The position numbers and the translations under genes are program-made. A DNA stretch of 64,000 bases from assembly GCA_944990035.1 (NCBI GenBank), contig CALYLX010000136.1:930001-994000 (forward strand), read 5' to 3'. Positions 11,747 through 22,023 of the stretch are shown here, piece by piece. The stretch is from Clitopilus passeckerianus (Eukaryota; Basidiomycota; Agaricomycetes; Agaricales; Entolomataceae). A model generated the notes under the pieces. It was not told where the DNA came from. It saw only the letters and a program-made list of their open reading frames with translations, and ran no database searches. Position 1 is the stretch's first letter; each line of letters opens with the position of its first letter.

Positions 11747-12208
11747 CATTGGGTGGGTCGTGAAGAAGGCCCTTGTTCTGCTTTCATTTATTGGGGGGAT
11801 CTAGGAGGTTGGGAAGAAAACTGTACTATAGCACCACACACACTACATTACACCTTTTTATTATCCATCGCTGCAATTCTGCTGCATTAATCGAGCATTG
11901 TTTTTCATCATCCTGTGTCCGCTGTCGTTCTCTTCTAAACTTTCGGTCGTCAGCATCTTTCAGCATTGCAGTGAATTTTAGCCCCCCGCTTTCTATGTCC
12001 AGTCAAAACGGAGCCGGCCTTCATTGTTGGGGAAAGGAGGGGGTGTTGCTGAAACCATTATCATCGATTACATAAGCATGATACTGAAGATGCTGGCTGT
12101 GGCTGTTCAGCTTCCTTGAACTGGTTTTCCAACAGAACGCATCTACGTTGACCGTGGAAGGTTCTCTGCAGGCATTACAAGAGGCTGGTCCTTACCTCAC
12201 ATTCTTGC
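11747..12208. other. Intergenic, nothing seen
   Basis: 462 bp between two tandem membrane-protein genes. It must contain the terminator of the first and the promoter of the second; no distinct motif stands out. Confidence 0.4.
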
Positions 12209-14075
12209 ATGACTATGTCGTCTACGTACCGCCTGCCGGACGGGTCTAAATTCCTGACATTCGTGCCATACTCGTCCGTGGAGAAGAATGGTGTTACGGT
12301 GTGTATCACCTTGCTCATGCATACGCTCAGATCCCGACCTATAATCGTTTAAACCAGGTTTTAGTCGTCATATCTTTCATATCTCTCTTGACAGTCACAG
12401 CTCTGTTGCTAGCGTTGGCGGTAAGCCTTTGGACGGCCACTTAATTTTCAGGAAGACTGAATCGTTGAATTTCGTGTTAGTGGTCCTTTTTGACGTCTAG
12501 GACATCCCTTGAGAAGCACTTGTTTGTCCGCACTCATGTGGCAGCTTATTTCGTGTCTCTACTACTATGCGATCTACTTCAGGGTATGCGTCGTGAACAA
12601 TCTCTTCCTACAAATGACTAACGGTTCTCTGCAGCCCTGGGCTCGATCACTAGCATTAGATGGATATCTTCAATGGGCGTATCTCTTGGCTCCCTCTGCG
12701 CGCTTCAAGGTCTGCATTTCACGACTCAAGGTGCCTAAGCGAAGTCTGACATCAGTCTCACGGCTCTCAGGGGCATTGAAGCAGACTGCCGATATTGGCA
12801 TTGCCCTATGGCAACTAGTACGTTGCTTCTCCTTTCTACAACTCGAATTCAAACCTGGGCATAAACATTATTGGTAGGTGATTGCAGGTCATACATTCTG
12901 TTTGCTTTTCCTGGAGCTCAAAGTCCGACAATTCGTTCTATGGGTGATGATGATCGGGGGATGGTCGGTGGTTGCAGCGCTGGTCATGTTCGGTCCTGCA
13001 ACTGCCGATGAAACTAAACGCGGACCGTTCTGTATGTTTCACTCGTTCATTTGATATACCGCCCTTGTTAATGACCGCGCAGACGGAATCATCGGAGAAT
13101 GGTGTCTAATTTCCCCTGCATACAAGATTGAACGAATCACGTAAGTACAGCCCTTGGTGAATCTCTTCTGAGCGTTGATGTTGCCCCTCACATTGTAGGC
13201 TTGATTATCTGATTGTATGGGCCCACTCTCCGCACCTGCGTTGCTACTGACATTCTCTCTAGATGTTTTTAGCTGCATTCATCAGCGTGGTCTTGTACGT
13301 TCTCATATTCCTTCGGCTCCGGGGAAAGATCCGTCGTCGTCGCTCGTCTTCAGAAAGCCCGACGGGCGGTTCAAAAAGTTCGTGTTCGCAGGCTGATGCT
13401 ATCGCCAAGCAAATGGTTTTGTAAGTTCTCTATACATCTTCCCTGGATCTACGCCGTTGACTATTCATCAGATACCCGGTACTTTTTATATTTCCCTCGG
13501 ATGGACTAAGGATCTCATATCAACTCGTAGCTGGTTTATACCATTATTATCTTACCTACGGCCTGTGCTCAATTTGCAACTTGGGCTGGCTCACATGTTC
13601 CTGTCGCCGCCACCATTTTCTGGTATGCTGCCATCCAGTATCATCAAACATCATCTGATAACCTGTCTAGTTCTGCTATCTTCCATCTCTCTGGTGTCCT
13701 CAATTCCACCATCTTCCTCATAGCATTACGACGACTTCCGCCTAACACTATGAACTTGAAGATTGGCCGGTGGACAGTCTCGAGTGAAGGGGAGTTCAGT
13801 CACTCGGAAGATACACTGGAAGCTGGCAAGCAAGATTGCTCCACTGCAACCAGCGTCGAGCACAGTCCCACTTCACGGGCATCGAGAGCAAGACAACGTC
13901 CTTCGCCTCGAAACGCAGCAAGACCCGCCCTCCTGACATCATAATTACCCGTGATAGTTTTGAGAGCATGTACAGTGTTTACGACGAAGAGCCTGTGGCC
14001 GCAGAACCTCAGCACCAGGAACGTCCTCCAGCCGCTCAGTGGAGTTCAGATGGGCCCCGTCAACGGCGTTTTTAG
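12209..14075 (+). CDS. Seven-transmembrane receptor-like protein, Git3/cAMP-receptor-like basidiomycete family
   Basis: Predicted plasma-membrane GPCR-like protein. Reading from MTMSSTYRLPDGSKFLTFVP, exons give helix 1 (VLVVISFISLLTVTALLLAL), helix 2 (HLFVRTHVAAYFVSLLLCDL), the loop RWISSMGVSLGSLCALQ, helix 3 (GALKQTADIGIALWQL), helix 4 (FVLWVMMIGGWSVVAALVMF), a luminal IGEWCLISPAYKIERIT, helix 5 (FLAAFISVVLYVLIFLRLRG), helix 6 (AKQMVLYPLVYTIIILPTAC) and helix 7 (AIFHLSGVLNSTIFLIALRR). This order and the GALKQT/ALW block are typical of the family. About eight short introns. The C-tail is polar (RDSFESMYSVYDEE) and ends at TAG 14073-14075, with one further intron in the tail that I could not fix. 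Ligand unknown. Tail-to-tail with the DUF218 gene, 80 bp apart. Confidence 0.83.
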
Positions 14076-14155
14076 TAGTTCGGCTTAGAACAGTATTATC
14101 ATTATTTCTAATAATCCAAATGTGTATTGCAATTCCAAGTGATATAAATATACGT

Positions 14156-15285
14156 CTAAAGCCACGGAAGGGTGCCAGGGAAAAGAGCCATAGACCCACC
14201 ATCGGAGACTTCTGGACACCAGTCGAGTAACCGGCTTATTTCTGGGGAAGAGGCGAAATAGGAATGGTATCGTGCAAAACGGTTTCTATGTTTTCGCTTG
14301 TCTACCAGCGGGGAATGGCAGCCATACAGGTCTTTGGTGTATGGAAGGTAACCGTTGGTGCGCTATTCGTCCAGTGCATGAGAAAGTGAATGATTCCAAT
14401 TGAAAGCCGAATCTTACCTCCCCTTGCTGGATAGTAGGCAGATACTCTTCTTCCTTCGGGTCCAGCCCGACGTAATGGAACTTTTGCTCCGGCCAGCGCA
14501 GGCACGTCGATGCAGTTCAGTGAAACGTGCTCGTTTGAATTCATAACCAATGACGGTAATAATCTCTGGGTACCGTCCAGTATATTCATGGAAGCGGGCG
14601 ATGGAGAAGAGAAGATTTTGGTACGAGTCTAGGGCATGATCCTCTGTTGTTGCTCTTGTGAATGTGGCAGGCGTATGAAAGGCATTGCTTGCTATGGCCA
14701 GGCGGAGGTAGGATTCTGCTTCAGTTGTGGTAGAGCTGGGTCGAGTTTGTCCCCTGATGTCCAGTCAACAGGTCTGGATCGAAGGCAACATGTAAGTGCC
14801 CGCTTACCCGCTAAATATAAGCAAGGAATGTTCATCTGCTTTTGCCATTTCAGCACTACCAGTCCAATGTCAGACTACAGTAATAGAGAAGGGTAGAGAA
14901 CTCACCCAGCAAGGATGTGTGCAAAGAATGCTGCGATGCGACCAGCCCCATGCTGGTACGGCTCCAGAATCCACTGGTCATCGTGCGCTCTGAGTGACGG
15001 GTCCCTTCCTGTCCAAATAGCATGACACGGCACAATGATTAAGTGCCTCAAAGACCGGACGCTCCTGGGCCGGTCAATGGTTTCCGTTATGCGAGAGATG
15101 TCGAATGGTGCACTAGAGCCTGATCCAAAAAGCATGAGGTTGTACAAAAACGAAATTGCCGCAAAAGCAGCTAACAAGCAGACGGCCAAGTTTGTGAGAC
15201 GTGTTCGAGCTCGCAATACATGAAGATAGGACTGAAGCTTGGTGGGTCGTCTGCCAGTGGAGTTCACTGGCCGCGGGAGTAACAT
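14156..15285 (-). CDS. DUF218 (YdcF/SanA-like) membrane-anchored protein, apparent one-base frameshift
   Basis: Conserved fungal protein of unknown function. Start MLLPRPVNSTGRRPTKLQSY at 15285; one membrane anchor at about residues 33-53 (LAVCLLAAFAAISFLYNLML), then the DUF218 fold: HLIIVPCHAIWTG, DDQWILEPYQHGAGRIAAFF, LLVFSGGQTRPSS with TTTEAESYLRLA, ATTEDHALDSYQNLLFSIAR and ITVIGYEFKRARFTELHR. These carry the family's likely active-site Asp/Glu/His residues. Near 14500 the frame must change by one base to continue as LRWPEQKFHYVGLDP; after an intron it ends TNGYLPYTKDLYGCHSPLVD ... LPWL, stop 14156-14158. Bacterial relatives act on cell envelope or bind SAM; a function here cannot be claimed. 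Confidence 0.8.
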
Positions 15286-15422
15286 ACCGCTACATACATA
15301 CAATTTACGTAATACAATTTTACTTTTATCAGGGCCTGCGCCTAAGCGCTGCCCACGCCAAATAAGAGTGACATGATGACCCACTCCGTTCCAGCGACGT
15401 GCACATATAATACAAATTCCTG

Positions 15423-17968
15423 TCACTGCTCTGGAAGAAATCCCAAGAGCCCGTCCTGATCCTCGTCCATACCACTTTCGATTTCTTGCTGCAGCTGCTG
15501 TAAACGTACTCTCATCAACTCGTCCCAAAAAGTTGTCGGGGTGTGGTCCCCCTTTCGTAGAAAGCCGCGAATATGCTTCAACCAATGCTTGATCATCCTC
15601 AATCTGACATCTGGATTGGCGCTCATCATGGACGCTTGGTCGAAGGGTGCCATATTTTCCTGGTACGCCAGCAGGGATAATTGCCCTACCCAGTAGAACG
15701 GGAGCACTAGAGAAGAATCTTAGCTTGGTCGGTCTCGGATCTCTTGGACAGGTGCCTTACCATTCATGATGAAAGGCGGTTCCTCTCCCGCTACGAACAT
15801 ATGCGGCGTCTCTGGCGAGCTCTTCCACGATCCTAACCAGTTATGTAAGGCCCACTGCGACCTGAGCACATGTTCTTCAACCATATCCACTGGCTCTCCG
15901 ATTTTTTTCGACATCGTCTTCTCCCAGCAGGTTATGAAGAGCCGGCGCAAAATCGTGTGAATGATCACGAAGTGCGAGAACGGATTGAGAGGGAGAGGCG
16001 ACGGCAATTCTTGCATATTTGACATCACTTCTACACATCTCTGCATGCTGAGCCCTTTAATTCTCGTGATGGCGGTGCCATATGGCGACGACGACTGCAA
16101 CGACATATACCACTCGGTACAGCTTGTTGCCTTCCAGAGGCTATCGTCACACGGCAGGAAAAGCCTCATCTCGTCTGGATGGTATGAAGGGGGCGTTGCG
16201 AAGTAAATACTGTGGCAGCAGTCATGCATGTATGACCACCATATCGCCCTACGTTATTCAGTGACCAAATTGACGACGAGACAAAGGACAGGCATACCTT
16301 TTTGCGGTTTCGTGGAGTATCCAATCTTTCCAACGCGCCTCGAGAGGGACATTGGAGTTGTGCTCCAGGGGTTCCCACAGGGAATTTTGAATGATGATTC
16401 CGGCTCTACGAACCATCTAACACGGATGTTAGCCAGGCATTCTAAGTCCAACGGACCACCTTACCATGACGAGCATGCTATGACTCATTCGAGAGGAAGT
16501 TCTTTCCTCTTCGTTTTGATGGAAGAGCCCGATAGTCTGGAGGAGGACAATCGCTTGAATGAGATAAGTCAATTCATCTAATTGATTCGACTCTTTAGCC
16601 TGGAACGTGCGTAAATAATTGCGCTGGTAGTTTGGGGTGCTAAACCTACGAATTCCTGCATAAGGAAGTCTCGGGCGGTAGCCAGAGTTTTATTGACAAA
16701 CTGGGAGGCTTGTCGGGTTCGTACAAAGACGGCGCCACACGCTTGCATGGCTTTTGTGAGGACAGGAGAAACATAAGGATCCTGGAATGTCGTCGAGTGG
16801 ACGATGGGTATCTGTCCCGCGAAAACAGTGCGGAAGAGGTATACTGCCCGAAGGTGAGTGGATTTATGACATAAGATAACGGATGAACATACGATAATGG
16901 TCGTCCTCTGGAGAAGACATCGACGCTAGCGCCCAAGATGCGTCACTCGGGGGCATATGGGTTACGCCCACGGCAATTGACGACACCGTCTGGCTATACT
17001 CTGCAGGCATGAGCTGAGGGGTGGGTGAAACTTGGTCAACGAAGGGGAATATGGTGGGAGAACAGGTATTGAATCTGATATCGACGGGTGGGTAACCTTC
17101 TTGCTGAGGCGGCAAGAAGACGTTGCTGAATAGGGGGTCGAAGATATCTTTTGCATAGATCGACGACAAATGGCTGTCGACAGGGAGAAAAGAGCTCGTA
17201 AGTCGTTCAGCGCTTTGCTCGTAGGTCTCTGAGATAGTCGGTGGACTATTTTTTCGATAAAGCTGGTAGGAGTCGCTTCCACTGTCAGGTCCGGTGGAGG
17301 TACTTCGATTCGAAGCTGAGTCTGTTGCCAGCGAATCGGGCGTACTAGCGCTGGGTACAAACCCAGAGGACCTTCTTGCCGGGGGGAGGTAGATGCATTT
17401 TTTACCACGAGAAACACATCTAGAACAGGGTTCCTCACGGTCGCACTTGACCTTGGACTCCATGCATGCAGAGCATGATTTTCGTCTCAAACGGCTGTTT
17501 CTGTAGGTCGACGAGGGGTATTAGCATGAGCCGACATTTGATTCCGCGATTGGATAGACACTTACGGATCACTGCAGCTTTTCTTATGACGATTGAGCAG
17601 ATCACTGCGAGTAAATTGCGACTGGCATATCTGACTTTACGCGTCAGTCAATGTACTTGACCATGACGGTCTGTAGAGCAAACCCACATCACACCGATGT
17701 AGCCGTTCATTTGTATCTAGCGGACGGCGGTTAGCTCCATGAGCATAGTAACTGTTATCTCAAGGCCAGTGAACTTACGAGTACGAAGGTGACGATTAAG
17801 ATGAGTCGTCCTAGTGAACTTTGCTGGGCAGTGAGGACATAGGATGTTTTGGGGGAGGCTGGGCTTGTTGCCGCCATGGTTGCGCATTTTGGACACAGAG
17901 CCATCCTTTTTCCTGAACTCGACGGGCTGCTCGTCGGGCAGGGGGATGGAGATTTCTACGGTGGACAT
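15423..17968 (-). CDS. Transcription factor with two C2H2-type fingers plus a Zn2Cys6 cluster
   Basis: DNA-binding regulator joining two finger classes. Start MSTVEISIPLPDEQPVEF at 17968. Finger 1, CPHCPAKFTRTTHLNRHLRT + H, has its last His codon split by an intron. Finger 2, CDICQSQFTRSDLLNRHKKS + C, ends in Cys rather than His. After another intron comes RRKSCSACMESKVKCDREEP and CSRCVSRGKKC, a full C-x2-C-x6-C-x5-C-x2-C-x6-C cluster. The rest is a Ser-rich linker and a fungal_trans-like region, including the helix VEEHVLRSQWALHNWLGSWK and the C-terminal IKHWLKHIRGFLRKGD. It stops at 15423. The same finger order is known in Cmr1/Pig1 melanin regulators of ascomycetes; whether this gene has a like role cannot be told. 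Upstream neighbour HDHD5 is on the same strand. Confidence 0.88.
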
Positions 17969-18232
17969 GGCGAGAACAAATTGGTTTGAATCCAACTTGA
18001 TATTGCCCGTTACATGTCTGACTTTGGGTTTTGTGACTATTCTCACAAACAATAGGGGAAAAACACCGTTAACTTGCATGACCAAACTGCCACGTCCCCG
18101 ACCTGACGTGAACCTGACGGATACGGACTCAGGCGCGAACTTTTTGCTTTGGTTTTCCAAAAAATCTAATGTGCTCATACAGATCTACGGTTACCACTCG
18201 GAAGGGCGAGGCGGATGACTTCTTTAAAATGC

Positions 18233-20079
18233 TTATTCCACGGCATCCCCTTTTGACCTTGCCACTTCCCTTTCTATTGCCCACCGTACTCCGGCTTCCA
18301 CATCGACGGCTTGATGGCTAGGTTGATGCGATGGGTCTTGTGTCGGGTCATAAACCCCGGTATGGACAAGTACCGATCGCCAACCAGCGCCGTTAGCACC
18401 TGCAATATCTCCAGGAACAATGAATAAGGAAATAACAATGTCACGACGATCGCTGATAAGCTCACCTGATTCAGGATTGTCTATCCAAGCAATTTTACAA
18501 GTTAGAAACGCGTGGTCAAGTTCAAATGACGACAGTATTCCGAACATACCTCCGACCATGTATCTGGCAAAATCTCAGCGAACCGGAATGATTTGTTGGG
18601 GTGAAATCGCTCACATGTTAGGCATTGACGTGCGGACATTGTACATCTCTCCCAGGCAGTCTCTCATGACCTGTTCAGCAAAAGCATATGTTGGTGGAGT
18701 CGGTTTTCCGTACTGTACGTACGGATAGGTCGAACCGGTCAAGGACTGTTCATGGAATTCCTGAGGAACCTGAGTTGATCACAAGCGTGAGCGCCCACCT
18801 TGTACACAGCCTGGAACGCTTCCCTGAAGGCCCCTTGGCCCAACCTTGGACGAGGGAAATCAGACCGCCAGAGCAAGTCTGGGTTGCAAAATATGACTTC
18901 AACGGGGGGTGCATTAGAAGGTTGACTGCTTGCTGGCGGTCCCCCAATGATTCCATTGGACTGTATGATATCGCACAAAACCTGGACTTGAAAAAATTTG
19001 GCGGGGTGACATCACTTCAATTATACCACATGAGCCCGAGGCACATACCATCTAAGGCCCAGTTCCTCGGGTCGTGGAAAACGAACGCGGCTGCGATCGG
19101 AGTCGTCGAGAAGTCTACTTGCTTTTTCGGAGATTCAGGTCCGAGTCAATTATGTTTAAATGAGAACATACCTTCGTTGCCTGGACCTCTTCCTCGGAAA
19201 GTCGATGGAAAGGCCACACCCTGTGATATGTTTTTTCAGGGCCTGTGCGCAGCTCGTGAGCAACGACCTTACGCAGGGTTCCATGCTAGAACATCGGTGG
19301 TTGTATACGCTTTTTCGAACCCATATCTTTGTAGATCTTTGTCAATCTCCATGTCAAAAATAACGTAATTAATCACTGTCATACCCTTCGGCAACGCGGC
19401 GTACGGCGTCCAGTTTGCCCCCAAGAACAAGAACAGGCTTGTCAAAATACTTGTGGGCCAGGGTCTTCAGAATTGTGTGTGCTTGGATATATTGAGACGG
19501 TTTGATCTGAATGATGTGAAATAAAGTTGAGAGCCACCTGGTCGCCCTTTGAAGGACCATGCTTACAGTAATACCGAGTTGTGCAGTGAGCTTCTGGCAT
19601 CGCTCTTCTTCGCCGACTCCCCCTCCATTCGTGAGCTGTAAACGGTTTGCAGTTGGAGCAGTTTTTGGGTAGTACCTGGCGAATATCACTTGCCAGGATA
19701 AAGGGTATTTTCCTACTCGACCATCAGAATGATGAAAGCGGTAGTTTAAACGTGACCTACAGCCTGTATGGATTGTTCCCTTGCAAGATATTCAACGCAC
19801 GTTTTGCCGCAGGAAGAACCTTCGGTCCTTGTAACAGGACGCCATCCTAGAACAGCTGTAGTCATGACAGTCATTTGGCCCTGGTGAAGATGTCCTACGA
19901 TGTCAAACACGAAAGCAAGTGGAGGTGGCGAAGTTTTGACTGTATGTAGCCCTCCTGAGATGGGTGACGTTTGTCTTAAGCCCTAGCTGTACATCTGAGA
20001 AACGTGAGTAGCACGTACGAACTCTGAATGAAGAGGAGGCGAGGCGGGAGCTGCTTGAAGGCCGGATAAGCCGATGCAT
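18233..20079 (-). CDS. HDHD5: HAD-superfamily hydrolase, HDHD5/CECR5 type, probably mitochondrial
   Basis: Predicted phosphatase-fold protein of the CECR5 family; related proteins are mitochondrial and of uncertain substrate. It starts MHRLIRPSSSSRLASSSFRV, an arginine/serine-rich, acid-free presequence fitting mitochondrial import. HAD motif I is split by an intron: LAFVFDI + DGVLLQGPKVLP. Motif II is in FLLLTNGGGVGEEERCQKL. Later blocks are FDKPVLVLGGKLDAVRRVAE, YGFEKAYTTTDVLAWNPA, FHDPRNWALDVQVLCDI and motif IV MVGDNPESDIAGANGAGW, of which DNPES lies on a 15-nt exon. It ends RWAIEREVARSKGDAVE at 18233. Its start is only 68 bp from that of the divergent fucosyltransferase-like gene. Confidence 0.9.
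18466..18480 (-). other. HDHD5: 15-nt microexon of HDHD5
   Basis: Bases 18480-18466 (reading minus strand) encode the core of HAD motif IV and are bounded by AG acceptor and GTGAGC donor signals, with introns of 69 nt (18481-18549) and 57 nt (18409-18465). Joining the flanking exons MVGG.. and ..DIAGANGAGW through it keeps the frame and restores the conserved motif; skipping it would also keep frame but delete the motif. Confidence 0.85.
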
Positions 20080-20147
20080 CACGGTCACAAGCAAAGTTTC
20101 GTCGCGTCATACATAGATGCGCGTTGCAGGGTCTGTGGTCAACCAGC
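20080..20147. promoter_or_regulatory. Very short divergent promoter, HDHD5 / fucosyltransferase-like gene
   Basis: Only 68 bp separate the opposite start codons. Either transcription start sites overlap or one gene starts further in; no TATA element is visible. Confidence 0.5.
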
Positions 20148-21760
20148 ATGATGGGTCCCTCAGGCTCACCATCTCGCCGCCATACCAGCTCTTCACCGTC
20201 AGTCTCTCTGGAAAGAGGCTTTTATCGGCTAAGACCACCATATATCAAACAACCAGAACGATTACGATTCAACCAAGATGGCATTGGGCGTGATGTTACC
20301 CACCGTATCGACCGCCAACTCTCCAATAACTCGAACATGATGCTCCTCGTGCTCATACTCATTTTCGCCTCTATCTCCTGCTTTGGCACGGCCTATTACC
20401 TCCTGATCACTAGGTGGGAGCCTCACAGAACTCAGCAAGGCCCGTTCGCTGATTCGGTACCGAAAGCCGTCCTAGTTGACTTCAGCGTACCAACGCCGCC
20501 CCCGAAAAGTCTTGCTCGAGACAACATGTACCTAGCATACTTACCCCATAGCGGGTTTAATAACCAACGAATCGCCTTTGAGAATGCCCTCGTCCTCGCT
20601 CGGCTATTGAACCGGACTTTACTCGTCCCTCCAATCCGCCTAGGCGTACCACTTTACCACCATGGTTTCGATTCACTGCATGCAGCCTGGAAGTGCGGCT
20701 TGTCAGGTGAGGAAACTGAATGCGCGGAATTGGCTGAGCAGTTATGGCCAGACGAACTGCCAATTCAACATGGAGAACAGACTCTGATATCCTGGAAGTG
20801 GTTGATCAACCTCACTAGTACTGAGGAAAAGCAAGCCTTGGTACACCGTTGGAACATGTCAGATCTCTGGCTACGTGATCATCTGGGTATTCTGGAAGAA
20901 GATATCATGTACCTCAAAGATTCTTCCCCTATCAATATCGCTTTGTGGACACACCGACGTATCCCTCCCCAATTGGCGAGAAATTTGGACGACAGATTTA
21001 TATCTCGGAACTCGCTTTGAACAAACACAAGCTTCTTTATCTTGGCTCACTTTTTGGATCTTCTCGTTTACGTTTGAGGAGGAAGACAAATCGGGACACA
21101 CGCTTCGAGATTCGCCAAAACATGGCACTTTTCAACCCGCTTTTGAATGGAATTGCAATGAACATTGCTTCTTCCGTTGGAGGCGTCTTCCTCGGAGTTC
21201 ACCTACGGGCGGGGGACGGCCCATTCGAGGCAAACTTACAAAACAATGTTCAAGCTACCTGGCGAGGTCTCGTTCGCGCACTCAATTACCCTATGGACGA
21301 AATTCCATCGCTACGACGCATTCTTCTTGAATCTGGTTCAAATTCAACACATCCAAGAGCCTGGGGCTCTCCACCTAGCTCGCGTGATCGACGTCCTCAA
21401 ACATTGTTGTGTCACAGCTCTCCCCACACAAATGGCTTTCTGAGACGACTGAATACGCCCATTTATCTCGCCACTGATGCGAACATCTCGATGTCGGATC
21501 TCCTACTCTCTGACCTACGCAAGACCTTTCCTTGCATCCTCACTATCCACGATTTCAAAGCCCAGTTGTCGCCATTGCAAAGCCTCCGAAATGCCGAGGA
21601 TGGCCGTGATCTCAAGAAATTCCTGACTTTGTTCGTGGAAGTACTGGTTCTAGCACGGGCCCAGCTAGTAATCGGCACAAAAGGCAGTACGTTCAGTCAA
21701 TTCATTCAGGATGTATTATGGCCATCATATCACGGCGAAGAAATCAGACAGCGAGGTTAG
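20148..21760 (+). CDS. Type II membrane protein, GDP-fucose protein O-fucosyltransferase-like (CigA-like), apparent one-base frameshift
   Basis: Start MMGPSGSPSRRHTSSSPSVS; one signal anchor (MMLLVLILIFASISCFGTAY) near residue 65, then a luminal domain. Motifs: MYLAYLPHSGFNNQRIAFEN, the N-terminal GDP-binding signature of the O-fucosyltransferase superfamily with GFNNQR; LLNRTLLVPPIRLG; KLLYLGSLFGSSR; GGVFLGVHLRAGDG, the C-terminal HLR motif; and TPIYLATDA with VIGTKGSTFSQFI. The gene is otherwise intronless, but the frame changes within SSP at a run of four C (20926-20929): with five C it reads SSPYQYRFVDTPTYPSPIGE. Stop at 21758-21760. Basidiomycetes carry many such genes, and the acceptor protein is unknown. 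Direct Ser/Thr fucosylation is an inference from the fold. Confidence 0.82.
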
Positions 21761-22023
21761 AAGTGAAGATGTTAGCAGACTTGAGGCTAGCTTGTATAGT
21801 GTAGATCAAATGTTTCGCACAGGATTGCATCAAATGTATCTCCGTTCAGACAGATGGTTGCGATGTTGATTGTTTTCAGAGTCCACAGTCGTGATGTTCC
21901 TGGCTGATGCCAGTCACCAAGCCTCTAAATAGGCCCTTCGCCACTTTGAATCTCTTCCAACAACCACACCACTCACGTAGGTTTGCCTTGAAGGTAATAC
22001 GTTGAGAACCTACTGCTCTAGCG

